Assembly: GCA_015039365.1 (NCBI GenBank)
Contig: WION01000032.1
Coordinates: forward strand, 274,545 to 338,544
DNA: 64,000 nucleotides
Reading direction: 5' to 3'
Source: Amanita rubescens
Taxonomy: Eukaryota; Basidiomycota; Agaricomycetes; Agaricales; Amanitaceae
In this document: in pieces, positions 44,626 through 55,569 of the stretch
Position numbering within the stretch: the stretch's first letter is position 1
How the letters are laid out: every line of letters begins with the position of its first letter
Notes under the pieces: model-generated
What the model was told of the DNA's origin: nothing
What the model saw: the letters and a program-made list of their open reading frames with translations, nothing else
The model's database searches: none
Program-made: the position numbers and the translations under genes

Positions 44626-45786
44626 CTGTGAACATCATATCCCGAGGCCATTCTCACGATCAAATGTTATTCAGCGTGTCCCGATGTATGGGGAAGGGTG
44701 AAACTACATCTGAGTAGCTGATACCCACTCTACAATCTTTACTTTATTTACATGCATGATCATTAGCAGAAACCAACTCAGGGAGGGAACTTTTCTCAGC
44801 AGTTCCCATAGAAGAGCTTAAGCTACAAATACACGCAGAATGTTCCGGACATCCGAGGAATGTCACCTGAATTAATGGTGCTGCCTCACTGCTGCTTTCT
44901 TTCTGATGATAATTGAAGTCAAGGTCTGAGGATAGTACTTGACATATTTAACATTATCAATACAACACTGCAGGTGATTGGAGTTCATAGTTACAGCAAC
45001 TTCGTCCTAAACGAGGTATTATCAATATCAACATTGAGTAAAATCAACTGTGATCCCGAACTACCACCATATGCCCTCCAGGAATGAGAGACAACTAAGC
45101 AGTGCCCCGAGGCTTAGACTTGTGGTATTCTCAGAGAGCACCCCAGGATTATAAGTGTAGAATAGAACAGTCGGTATCAGTAAGCAGCCACGGCCCACGG
45201 GTCGACAAGCGATTGATAACGCTCAGCAGTTGAAACTTGAGAGGCGCATGAATGGATATGTAGCGACGTAAAAATCATCCACAGGGCCATGACTCGGTAA
45301 TTTACTTCATATGTCGAGCCGTAAAGGGACATCAGCAGCGTCTGCGCCTCGTCCTGGCTCCAAATGCGAAGGTTTTCTCCCCTGCTGCCGCTGGATTAGC
45401 GCCCGAAATAAAGGCGAGGTCCGCCAGGCGTGTATAGACTAACCAACCATATGCTCATTTGAATCCTGAGGGAAGCGGCGTAGCGCACACTTAGTCGACT
45501 CGCCCTTTCTCCCTGATAACCTATTCGCAAATTCTGAATCAATAAAGAACGGAGGAGGAAATGAGGGGACTCTCACTTCATTGCCAAGTAGGACAGGTAG
45601 ATCCTCTATGTATCTTGGTCTCTCTCCCACTCTGCGGAGCGATTTGGTAGCCCAAGCACGAGCCCGAGTAAACGACGCGGGAGGGACGATGAAGCCATTG
45701 ATGGTTGAGCGCTTTGAGCGATGGGCACTGCCGCGCGTCGATCAAGGAGTCAAGGCTCAGGGCAAAGGGGAAGGTGATGACGCAAT
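44626..45786. other. No supported gene
   Basis: CpG content returns to normal here. Short open frames occur, for example on the minus strand at 45439-45770, but without domain or splice support. The stretch may hold the NACHT-ANK3 promoter and decayed sequence. Confidence 0.4.
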
Positions 45787-46050
45787 ATGTTTGTTGACAA
45801 CAGGCGTGCGAACGCGGGCGTTGACTAAATCACATCCAGAAACCAGTGCACTCGCCGCTTCGATGATCGTCCGCAGAAACGTAAACCAAGGCTAGTGAAA
45901 GACCTTCTATAATTCCACTCTCCGGCAGCCCGTCAGCACTTCAAATTTAATTGTCACATCATGGAAACGGCGTTGCTATCGAACTCTGCGTATGATGCTG
46001 AGCACTGAGCACGTAAAAGTTAAACTGTGAAACAATGATAACGCCGCCAC
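45787..46050. repeat. Segmental duplicate, left part (matches 60270-60527)
   Basis: The sequence from GTTTGTTGACAACAGGCGTG to AACGCCGCCA is almost identical to 60270-60527. It continues at 53167 after the 7.1-kb insert. No protein is recognised in it. Confidence 0.9.
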
Positions 46051-46077
46051 ATCAGGAAAAAGGGGAAAAAACTAATT
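46051..46077 (+). repeat. Left terminal inverted repeat
   Basis: 27 bases starting CATCAGGAAAAAGGGG, inverse of 53140-53166. Confidence 0.95.
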
Positions 46078-46129
46078 CCATCTAATTCTGTCTAATTGAC
46101 TAGTCTCAGTCAATTAGGTTGTACCAGAT

Positions 46130-47480
46130 AATTAGAAAGTCAGATAGTCAGAAATTTTTTATTCCAGGTCATGTCAGATAGCCAGATATTTAGAGAACTT
46201 GTGTGCCAGTGTCTGTCAGACAATCCCAGACAGTCTCAGACAATTAGACAATCAGGCAATTTGTCATCCAGGTCCAGTCAGACAATCAGACATCAGACAA
46301 CTTGTGCTCCAGTATCTGTCAGACAATCTCAGACAATTAGACAATCAGGCCACTTATCATCCAGGTCCAGTCAGACCATCAGACAGTCAGACATTTTGTT
46401 ACACAGTGTCTATCAGACCATCAGGCAGTCAGACAGTCAGACAACTTGTGTTCCAGTATCTGTCAGACAACCTCAGATAATTAGACAATCAGGCAATTTG
46501 TCATCCAGGTCCAGTCAGACAGCCAGACAGTCAGACATTTTGTCATCCAGTGTCTGTCAGACAATCAGACAATCAGATGGTTAGACAATTTGTATTCCAG
46601 ATCATGTTAGACAGTCAGACAGTCAGACAAACAGACAGGTAGTGCACTAGCACCTTTCAAGTACTTAGACAACTAGATAACTTGTGCTCCAGTATCTATC
46701 AGATAGTCTCAGACAATTAGACAAGCAGACAATTTGTCATCCAGGTCCGGTCAGGCCATCAGACAGTCAGACAGTCAGACAACTTGTGTTCCAGTGTCTG
46801 TCAGACAATCTCAGACAATTAGACAATCAGGCAATTTGACATCCAGGTCCAGTCAGACAGTCAGACATCAGACAACTTGTGTTTCAGTATCTGTCAGACA
46901 ATCTCAGACAATTAGACAATTAGGCAATTTGACATCCAGATCCATTCAGACAGTCAGACAGTCAGACATTTTGACATCCAGTGTGTATCAGACAACCAGA
47001 CAATCAGATGGTTAGAAAATTTGTATTCCAGATCATGTTAGACAGTCAGACAGTCAGACAAATAGACAGGTAGTGCACTAACACCTTTCAGATACTTAGA
47101 CAACTAGACAACTTGTGCTCCAGTATCTGTCAGACAGTCTCAGAGAATTTGACAATCAGGCAATTTGTCATCTAGGTCCAGTCAGACAGCCAGACAGTCA
47201 AACATTTTGTCATCCAGTGTCCGTCAGACAATCAGACAATTAGACAGTCAGATAATTTGTGTTCCAGGTCCTGTTAGACAATCTCAGACAATTTCAAACA
47301 ATTAAAGGGTTGGACAGTCAGACAATTTGTGTTCCAGGTCAGGTTGGTCATCAGACAGTTAGAAAATTTGTGTTCTAAGTCCTGTCAGATAATTAGACAG
47401 TCAGACAAATTCTGTTCCAGCTCCTGTCAGATGGCCAGACAATTATACAATTAACTGTGTCAGTGTCTGTCAGACAGTGT
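46130..47480. repeat. Subterminal TCAGACA repeat array (left)
   Basis: Dozens of copies of CAGACAATCAGACA, CAGACAATTAGACA and similar units, in a looser higher-order repeat that includes CATCCAGGTCCAGTCAGACA. Open frames across it (such as 46171-46584) are products of the repeat and not genes. Confidence 0.9.
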
Positions 47481-47699
47481 TTTAGACAGTCAGACACTGG
47501 TGGTTTCAAGTTTGTGTGCCTGTTCTTGCCAGATAGTGTAGCAATGGAAATCCTTGAAGGCAGGTGCATACTATAATTGACACTGTTGGACTTTGCTTGA
47601 ACTTCATGTTTTGAAGGACTCAAATCTGTTGAATTTGTATGCTAACCTAGCACATTCACACCTAGTAGGATATGATTTGGCTTCAGGAATCATCTGAAG

Positions 47700-48426
47700 G
47701 CTGGTATACAGTTTTTTTTTACTGTCTGACTCCATTTAATCATCTGACAATATCTAGTACTATTTGGAACTGGCATAGTACTAGTACTAGTAGTTACCCA
47801 GCTGGAGTCTGACTGTCTGTCAGACCTGGAATACACATTTGTCTGCTTTGTCTGGGTACTATCTGATGGGACTGGAACATAGTAGGTGCATCAGCAAACA
47901 CAAGAAAAACCTGATTGTCTGACTAGCCTATCAGGAAACAGGGCAAAAAACTAATTGTTTGCTTAGTCTGATAGAGTCTGTCATGCAATTTGTCTGAATG
48001 TCTGGCATCTGACAGGATTAGTACACAAATTGTCTGATTATCTGATGGGGATTGACAGGCACTGTTGCACTAATTATCTGATTGTCTGACTATCTGATGG
48101 GCACTGATAGACACTGTTGCACTAATTGTCTGATTGTCTGATTATCTGACAAGCACTGTTGCACTAATTGTCTGACTGTCTGACCGTCTGACAGGCTGTG
48201 TCGCACTAATTGTTTGCTGTCCAACCATCCAGTGGCAGGCTGTCTGACTATCTGATAGACACTGCTACAATAATTGTCTGATGAAGCATCAGATGAAATT
48301 AGATGTGATCAGACTTTTTCCCTGTTTGCTGATGTGACTTTCTGACAGACACTGTTGCACTAATTTTCTGATGGTCTGTCTATCTGATAAGCATCATATT
48401 AAATCAGACTTTTGCTACATTAGCTG
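47700..48426. repeat. Inverse TGTCTGA repeats, interior
   Basis: From about 47800 the repeat orientation flips to TGTCTGA and CTGTCTGAC units. Two stretches (47885-47975 and 48270-48420) resemble degenerate copies of the element's own ends, such as CATCAGCAAACACAAG and TATCAGGAAACAGGGC. They suggest nested or rearranged older copies. Confidence 0.7.
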
Positions 48427-48569
48427 AAGTAAGGGAACAAGTCAATCCATATGAATTGAGCATAAGGGCTAAGATGAATAAGGTAGGCACAAAGAAAACA
48501 CACTTGCCTGACATTTCATGGCATGTCATGTACTAAGCATAATGTGGGAGTCCATACTGTGTTGTAACA
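48427..48569. repeat. Old LTR fragment related to the young gypsy LTR
   Basis: About 143 bases align with the last 133 bases of the 453-bp LTR, ending GTGTTGTAACA as the LTR does. All nine CpG dinucleotides of the young LTR in this stretch are TG or CA here. The rest of the alignment is well conserved. Confidence 0.88.
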
Positions 48570-49260
48570 GAGAAGGCTTACACTGAAAATAACACTGAGG
48601 AGAGTCCTGTTGCTTAGTAGCCCTCATCATTTTACCTCACACCTACACCTTCACCACTTGCTTTTTCTCCCCTGTCACCCTTTGGATAGTTCATGGGTCA
48701 CTACTTCAATACTTGTTCCATTAGAGTAATGTCTGGCAAGCCACTGTCATGAAATAATGTGCGCATGAAACTGAAGGACTTCAAGCACAATTTATTTGAT
48801 GTATGATAAATCTACTCTTTCATCTGTCTTGTAGCTCCACCAAGCTTAGAATGTTTGACAATTGCATTGAGCAGCTAGTTGGCCCATACAGCTTCTAGCA
48901 AGCTAAACCCATGGTTGGACAAATCAATCTTTGGTGCAGCCTGATATTGGGAGGTAATTGCCATTCCATCCAGTGCCCATCACCCTCAGGAACCACGTGT
49001 ACACTCAGCAGTCACCCTGTGCACCTCTAGCAACCACCCACTGCCAGGGAATCCTGGGGGTATACCCCTGCTGTTCCCTATCCAGGGCCACTGCACACCT
49101 CCATGCGGCATCCTTGGCAATGGCCCTACACCTCCATAATTACCCCACATAGAATCACTAAATAGCTTATTTATTATCTCAGTAAAATATACAGTTGGAT
49201 GTCTAATACTACAGGCACAAAATAATAATGTGGTGCAGGACAGTGTTCCAGGTCCTGCTC
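48570..49260. other. Element interior, no gene
   Basis: CpG-poor sequence without supported reading frames. A 64-codon open frame at 48958-49152 has no features. Confidence 0.4.
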
Positions 49261-49264
49261 AGTA

Positions 49265-49440
49265 GAAATGCTTGGTCAATGTAAGTCATGGTTAGTCAAA
49301 TTTAGTCATGGTTAGTCACAATGCAAGTCATAGGTAGTCAAGCTAAGTCATAGTTAGTCAGATGGAAGTCATGGTTAGTCATGTTAGTTGAGTGAAGTCA
49401 TGATGTAGTCAAAGGTAGTCAACTTTAAGTCATAATTAGT
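49265..49440. repeat. Short tandem repeat AGTCATGGTTAGTCA
   Basis: About eight irregular copies of an AGTCATGGTTAGTCA-like unit in which AGTCA itself recurs. Confidence 0.8.
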
Positions 49441-49554
49441 TGGCAAATTTGGTATTAATATTTATTTTGTGAATATGTTTGAATTCATTCAAGTTTGCTG
49501 CCTCTCTTCTCCTTCCAAATTGGTAGATGCTAAACTATCCCCATATTTTGCATT

Positions 49555-50470
49555 AGTAGTTGAGGTGCAACCACCAATACAAATAAAAGAAAAAGTTTTC
49601 CACCACTAGTAGAGGTACAACCACCAATACAAATAAAAGAAAAAGTTTTCCACCACTAGTAGAGGTGCAACCACCAATACAAATAAAAGAAAAAGTTTTC
49701 CACCACTAGTAGAGGTACAACCACCAATACAAATAAAAGAAAAAGTTTTCCACCACTAGTAGAGGTACAACCACCAATACAAATAAAAGAAAAAGTCTTC
49801 CACCACTAGTAGAGGTACAACCACCAATACAAATAAAAGAAAAAGTCTTCCACCACTAGTAGAGGCACAACCACCAATACAAATAAAAGAAAAAGTCTTC
49901 CACCTCTAGTAGAGGTACAACCACCAATACAAATAAAAGAAAAAGTCTTCCACCTCTAGTAGAGGTACAACCACCAATACAAATAAAAGAAAAAGTCTTC
50001 CACCACTAGTAGAGATACAACCACCAATACAAATAAAAGAAAAAGTCTTCCAGAATCCACCACTAGTAGAGGTACAACCACCAATACAAATAAAAGAAAA
50101 AGTCTTCCACCTCTAGTAGAGGTACAACCACCAATACAAATAAAAGAAAAAGTCTTCCACCTCTAGTAGAGGTACAACCACCAATACAAATAAAAGAAAA
50201 AGTCTTCCACCACTAGTAGAGATACAACCACCAATACAAATAAAAGAAAAAGTCTTCCAGAATCCACCACTAGTAGAGGTACAACCACCAATACAAATAA
50301 AAGAAAAAGTCTTCCAGAATCCACCACTAGTAGAGGTACAACCACCAATACAAATAAAAGAAAAAGTCTTCCACCACTAGTAGAGATACAACCACCAATA
50401 CAAATAAAAGAAAAAGTCTTCCACCACTAGTAGAGGTACAACCACCAATACAAATAAAAGAAAAAGTCTT
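49555..50470. repeat. 50-bp minisatellite, about 18 copies
   Basis: The unit contains CAACCACCAATACAAATAAA, AGAAAAAGT and CCACCACTAGTAGAGGTA. Most units are 50 bp and three have an extra 8 bp (GAATCCAC). Units are 90-100% alike. A T to C change (AAGTTTTCC to AAGTCTTCC) separates the first five units from the rest. The sequence just before the array recurs at 50520-50640 with one more unit. Confidence 0.95.
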
Positions 50471-50739
50471 CTACCACTACTATCCAATCATACCTGTATT
50501 TATCAAACTGCACAAGTTACAACACTTCTCCTTCCAAATTGAGTAGGTGCTGAACTATCCCCACATTTTGCACTAGTAGCTGAGGTGCAACCACCAATAC
50601 AAATAAAAGAAAAAGTCTTCCACCATTAGTAGAGGTGCAGTCAGACAGATAGTGCACTGTGCACCAAGCATAGGTCATGATTATTGATACATAATATAGA
50701 GATGTAGTAGTTTTTACAGTTATTGCATATGCATAGAAG

Positions 50740-51060
50740 ACCATCCACAAACGCGCGTGCACGTCGAAATTTGACGTTCCTTCCTAGTATGGAAAGTTGT
50801 GACAATCGTGACGTGCGGGACTATAGGTGGAGTGGCGTAGTTGAACGTTGGACTGTGGCGAGGTGCGGGAATGTCTGCATGGTTCCGTGGTGGTAGTGGC
50901 GCTGGATAGTCCCGAGCGCTGTGGTTGCGCTAGTAATATTGAGGGATGTCGATGAGAGTGGGCGTCACACGCCGTTGAATGAGAAACTCAACGTGTGACA
51001 AGCAGGAACAAACACTGGACTTGGCAGCCACGCCCACCGTCATTCATATTCACCAGGGAT
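50740..51060. other. CpG-rich core of the element, no gene assigned
   Basis: At about 50750 the base composition changes abruptly from CpG-free to CpG-rich. No open frame shows a known domain. The segment may be captured host DNA. Confidence 0.5.
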
Positions 51061-51094
51061 CTTGCCGATTCGCCACCACCACTGTCGCTTCTTG

Positions 51095-51545
51095 TTCATC
51101 CAAACGGCCTCTAAAGAGGCCGTCTTTGCTGGTTCCCTCTCCCTCTCGCCCGAACGGACTCCAACGGCGCTCCCTCCACCACCGCCACCTCCCGCTATCC
51201 AAACGGCCTCTAACGAGGCCATCTCTACTTCAGCCCTCTCCCGCCCACCTAAACCGTCTCCAACGAAGCCACCTCTTTGGCCCCCTTCTCCTCTTCGCTC
51301 AGACAGCCTCCAGTGAGGCACCAACGACTGCCGCTGCCTCCCGTTCGTCAAAACAGCCTCCAACAAGGCCGTCTCCGCTGCCACCTTCTCTCAGCTGCAC
51401 AGACAGCTTCAAACGAGGCCTCCGCGTCCGCCTCCTCCGCTGCCGCCTTCTCTCAGCTGCACAGACAGCTTCAGACGAGGCCTCTGCGTCCGCCACCCCG
51501 CCTCCGCCTCCTGCTCACCCAAGTAGCCCCCAACGAGGCCCATTC
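51095..51545. repeat. GC-rich repeats with GGCCTC...GAGGCC hairpins
   Basis: About nine units spaced 48-62 bp contain variants of ACGGCCTCTAACGAGGCC. The first (about 51103-51122) is a perfect inverted repeat with a two-base loop. Open frames on both strands (for example 50979-51608) are low-complexity and follow from the repeat. Confidence 0.75.
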
Positions 51546-51599
51546 CATCATCATGTGAGGTGCGCATCGCCTTTCTTGATCGCTGATAGGCTGTATCCC

Positions 51600-52080
51600 A
51601 GTGAATAACGGCATTGGGAGCTCTCACAGGCGAGAGCTCACCAGGAATGGTAACGGCTACAAGAGCCGTTTGGATTTCTTCAATCCTGCGATATCAACCT
51701 GAGGAGAACGAGAGGAGGGAAGGATAGCGGTGTGAGGGCCGCTACCGGAGCGAGGTATGTCGTCGTTTTCTGCTTACTGACCGACTCAATGCAGTCTATA
51801 ACACCTGCGTCAATCGATCACAAGGACGGGCACAGGGCGAGGACTCAAGACTTGTCCTCAACCCTTTTAGGCACATGGGCCTCGAGGTTTAGACCACGCG
51901 TGTCGGCCCATCGAGCTCAGCTAGGCGACAACAACAACTAGGACTCTAGAAGAGAGCCCTGAAACTTGATTCATACATCAACTGGCATACGAGGGAATGG
52001 CGGGGACGCGCGGAAGGAACCGCTGCGGACGAGCCCGACTCTGCCCGACTCGGTCACCATCCGTGCGTAACTTTCCCATC
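51600..52080. other. CpG-rich core continued, no gene assigned
   Basis: Mixed sequence with no supported frame. It includes an imperfect inverted pair around AACGGCTACAAGAGCCGTT (about 51651). Confidence 0.4.
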
Positions 52081-52119
52081 ATCAATGCATCACTTTCCCA
52101 TGCCAAAACGTATAAGAAA

Positions 52120-52430
52120 GCTCCCCCCCGTCGTTTCCTTCATCCCCTTTCCACCCATCTTTCCCTTCGTCGTCGTTAACGTTCCTCTCCTCGTTGTTGC
52201 CCTCATCGTCGCCTTCGTCGTTGTCACCTTCGTGGTCGTTGTTGTCGCCTTCGTCGTCGTCATCGTCGTTGGTTTTTTTGTCATCATTGTTATCTTCGCC
52301 GTTGTTGTTGTTGTTTATCCTTGTCGTCGTTGCCTTCACTCCTTCCCTTGTCTTTCTTTTCTCCCCACCATTTCCTTCATCCCCTCCTAGTCTTTGTCCA
52401 ATATTATTATTATTATTATTATGATGATGA
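52120..52430. repeat. Low-complexity CGT/CTT-rich tract
   Basis: Trinucleotide-like GTCGTCGTT and related units, ending in a (TTA)n and ATG run. The all-valine open frame across it is an artefact. Confidence 0.8.
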
Positions 52431-52454
52431 ATATAAATATATTTGACCAATGAT

Positions 52455-53139
52455 ATTAGTGACTGATGCTCTATTTGTCTGATACTCCTGATTGTCTAAT
52501 GCCCTGTTGATTGTCTGAGAGTAAATGACTGGCTGTCTAACTGTCTGATGCTCTATTTGTCTAATGCTCTATGTGTCTGGCTGTCTAATACTTTAACTGT
52601 CTGATTGTCTAATACTCTATTTGTCTAACTGTCTGACTCTCCTCTTTGCCTGATTGTCTAATACCCTATTTGTTTGACTGTCTGATTCTCTAAATGTCTG
52701 GCTGTCTAATACTCTATTTGTCTAATTGTCTGACTATCTAACCACTTCTCTGATTGTCTGGTGGTCTGATAATGTAACTGTCTGACAGTATGCCACTGGT
52801 TGGTAGTCTAACTGCATAGCTGGCCAGTGGTCTGGTACTCTAGTCTCTGTTTCTATAGCACTCTGGTGATTTGATACTGTATGACTGTCTGATTATCTAA
52901 CTGCCTAAACAAGACTGACTAACTGAGACTCTGGCTTTCAATTGGTTTGGCTCTCTGATATATTCTGAATATCTAGTGCCCCAACTCTCCAACTGTCATA
53001 TTCTTCCTGATTATATCTGCATCTGGTTAACTGATTAAATGACATCATAATAATCTACACCCCTTATAATCTAGGCTACTAAATGACTACTCTCCTGCCC
53101 TTCTTCTCCACTAATCTTTGTCAGACACAATTAGACAGC
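52455..53139. repeat. Subterminal TGTCTGA repeat array (right)
   Basis: Many copies of ATTGTCTAATACTCTATTTG-like and CTGTCTGA units, the inverse of the left array, running up to the right end. Confidence 0.88.
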
Positions 53140-53166
53140 ATTAGTTTTTTCCCCTTTTTCCTGATG
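53140..53166 (-). repeat. Right terminal inverted repeat
   Basis: Inverse of 46051-46077; on the minus strand it reads CATCAGGAAAAAGGGG onward. Confidence 0.95.
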
Positions 53167-54088
53167 CAAGGGAACATGCTGTTTGTAAAAGGACCTCGGA
53201 GTTACATTTGCAACGATAATGGCATTATATGCGTGCAGAGTGAACTCGAAGACCGTGGCACCTATCAGACATCCGGTAATGGATCCAAGAGACTCTCTTT
53301 ATTCGCGCTGGTACATGCGAAGTCGCCGACCACATATCTGGAGACCCAAACTACTATCAAACTGTCACGCGTTGAACCCCATCTCTTTCATATTTCTGCG
53401 ACAGATGAAAGCCACGCGTATGCCGTTGACGATGCGCAGAGGAGAGTATTAGTACGCAATAAGTGATTAAACGAGCAGAGAGCTCACCCTCTGCCGCTGA
53501 AGACCCTCCCTCCCTGTCAAGTAGTTTCCAAGGAGCAAGAAAGACCCTGGATCCCGGATCGCCCTGCTAGCGAGACAGCACTCTCCCTGTAGTGTTGAGG
53601 CTGTAAAGCGAATCGGGCGATGAACAGGCGGGTAACTTGATGAGAGAAACGGCGAAGGAGTGGATGCTGGGTAAACTTGTCTCAAGTCGAAGGTATTTTG
53701 CGAAAAGATGGACGAGAATGCGGGAAAGAATGAAGGACTGTCCCGGGAGCGAAATATACGCGAGACAGCGAAAGGTGCGGGCACTGTGGGGTCGGAGCTG
53801 CGAGCTCCGACCTGAGGTATTTGATTTCCAAAAGGCCAACGCTACAACGATACGTCACTGATAGTAATACTGCAGAAATGACATCGATAGAAGCGCATAT
53901 TGGATCGTCTTGCGGCCCTTCGACCCTCGATGTCTTTCCTGAACAATATATGTCAATCTTCCATCGCTAGTCGAGCGCTGAAGCTGAACGCACCTTGAGT
54001 TTGCTCTCCAAGTCCCCTGACCCTCCCAGTAGTGCTCACCATCAATCCTCGACCATGATCGCTTTAAAGGAACTGATGAGACGCCAAC
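53167..54088. repeat. Segmental duplicate, right part (matches 60526-61468)
   Basis: Closely matches the sequence after the empty site, with scattered substitutions, a 9-base difference at about 53640 (copy B adds three codons in the minus-strand frame) and a few other small gaps. Open frames exist on both strands. The minus-strand frame 53839-53567 (90 residues, starting MAFWKSNTSGRSSQLRPHSA) is kept in copy B as 93 residues and is the best candidate if the block is coding, but I do not recognise it. A perfect 10-bp hairpin (GGTCGGAGCT, GCG, AGCTCCGACC) lies at 53790-53812. Confidence 0.85.
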
Positions 54089-54095
54089 ATTGAAG

Positions 54096-54568
54096 ATGGC
54101 TCGCAACGCACCCACCTCCAGGATGCTTAGCGAAAAGGCGAAAGGAAAACAGCGAACCGTTGAGCCGTCTTCCCATGCTTCCACCTCAGATGTACCGACT
54201 TCAAGTCCAGAAGAATTCAAGAGAGCTTTCGTCATACGCTCAACGGGATGGGGTGTTACCGATTTACTTGTCACCATACATAAAGGCGAAATAGTCCGAG
54301 ACGTGAAAAGGAAGGTGAAGTTGTTCTGTATATGCACAGAGCTTCTGTTGTATTGATATTAGCCTAGATCCGTCAAGCTCGTCCAGAGCTAAGGGACAGG
54401 CGGTTGCGGCTGATACTGTCTGGACAGCTAGCGCCAGGGAAGCGAGTCCCTTTAGGCCTCGGAACGTGCATATGCCGTCTATGCCACTCGAAGTGGTGGC
54501 CGGGAGACAGATTTCAGCGTTCTGTTCTGTTTCGAAACCCCTGCTCAGGTGATATGATTTACTTTTGA
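54096..54568 (+). CDS. Dsc3-like ubiquitin-fold protein, probably truncated
   Basis: Two exons, 54096-54314 and 54368-54568, with a 53-bp intron, in phase, 139 residues. The first exon (MARNAPTSRMLSEKAKGKQR) ends in a beta-strand region, FVIRSTGWGVTDLLVTIHKG. The second begins IRQARPELRDRRLRLILSGQ, which matches the ubiquitin-like domain of fungal Dsc3/DUF2407 proteins of the Golgi Dsc E3 ligase complex. After this the sequence departs from the family: the usual C-terminal domain and membrane spans are missing, and a Cys-containing tail (GTCICRLCHSKWWPGD) leads to a stop. Either downstream exons were missed or the gene is a truncated copy. It begins directly after the duplicated block. Confidence 0.6.
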
Positions 54569-55559
54569 GAGCGACAAATAGAACGTGCAGTAGATAATGT
54601 CATTCGTCCAAACGACCGACGGCGACTATCAATTTAACATTGTGCTGCTTGGCACATTGCTCTTGCAAGGTCGTCAAGTCGCCCCCGGGCTTAACTGAAT
54701 ACGTCCTCAGTGACAACTGATTTCAATCTTCAACGACTTCAGTCGGGGTGCCAACAGTGATGCTCCCTCAGGTGTAGTCACAATTGAGCAACTTTATGGA
54801 CTTCCGTATGCTTGCATGATCGCGGAACAGTAAGCTAGGAAGGTCAGGAATGCGCGAAAGGACTCGTGTCTGGTTCGCTGTACCAGAGTGAGAGGTGCTT
54901 TAGTTGACAAGAAGATCGATGAATAATGGTTAGGGTTCGTTCATCTCTTCCCGCAAAGTCAACGCATAAATTCTTCAATCCAGGAGCGGTCAGAGCCCCA
55001 AGTATATTGTGCTTATGAAGAGTCAATTTCTTCAAAGATCTTAGAGGCTTCACAAAGCAACTATCGTGAAATCGCGCTCAGATTTCGTTCAACTTCCCTG
55101 CCAACGCAGCCTGCCTTAACAGTAGTACCAATGTGTTGGTATTGGGGCATCTGCAAAGTCACTGTCAATACCAAAGGCGTGAATATGATGCATGAGCACT
55201 GACAAGTGACTGCCCGTCGCCCCCTGTGGCTAGTTTCCTCATCATCCGTTCACTCCGCTCCTTTTTTTACTTCCCGAGCATTGTACTATGATACATGGAG
55301 CGGCTTGAATAGAACTCCTTAACGTCAGAGGGGTAAGCTTGAGCGTAAACTGAAAATCTGAATCGCATCAAATGCCGACTGACAAAATTCATCTGGACGT
55401 ACTAGGTCAAGGTCCGGATTAACAGTCAGATGGATATACAAGCGTTTGAAACTGAGGATTTAAGAGGCCGTCATAATCGACAAGCCTGTTTATAATCTGT
55501 GTTGAGAAAAGATATTACAGAAAAAGGCTGGATTGCACTTACTCCTCAGCTTGGGGATT
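54569..55559 (-). pseudogene. F-box/leucine-rich fragment within unassigned DNA
   Basis: A minus-strand frame at 55053-54844 (MKPLRSLKKLTLHKHNILGA, then IHRSSCQLKHLSLWYSE) has the look of the leucine-rich part of a mushroom F-box protein. There is no F-box and the frame is closed on both sides. The rest of the interval shows no feature. Confidence 0.4.
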
Positions 55560-55569
55560 GTGTAATTCC

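Larger units (their letters stand above)
46051..53166. mobile_element. 7.1-kb terminal-inverted-repeat element without transposase
   Basis: The left end starts CATCAGGAAAAAGGGG and the right end is its exact inverse, with 27 identical bases and partial identity for about 20 more. Both sides are flanked by CA. The undisturbed paralogous copy at 60520-60530 has a single CA, so the element inserted there with a 2-bp duplication. The interior has long arrays of TCAGACA repeats on the left and their inverse, TGTCTGA, on the right, a 50-bp minisatellite, an old LTR fragment and a CpG-rich centre. No transposase frame is present, so it is non-autonomous. A 2-bp duplication with dense subterminal repeats is reminiscent of CACTA/CMC-type elements, but the terminal sequence is not CACTA and the superfamily is unassigned. 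Confidence 0.85.

Noticed and set aside
45439..45770. Minus-strand frames with Arg-rich segments near 45.5 kb
   Set aside because: No domain could be recognised and no consistent splice chain was found; left unassigned.
46171..47015. Open frames of 90-137 codons in the TCAGACA array
   Set aside because: The products are low-complexity repeats (SQTIRQSD and similar) that follow from the DNA repeat in any frame.
49555..50470. Regular repeats that could suggest a CRISPR-like array
   Set aside because: Units are directly adjacent with no unique spacers, and the DNA is eukaryotic. It is a minisatellite.
50979..51608. 209-codon open frame in the CpG-rich core
   Set aside because: Open frames exist on both strands over the same GC-rich repeat, with no domain and no splice support.
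52085..52390. Hydrophobic all-valine frame resembling a membrane protein
   Set aside because: It comes from a CGT/GTC trinucleotide tract; the opposite strand gives an equally artificial Asp/Asn-rich frame.
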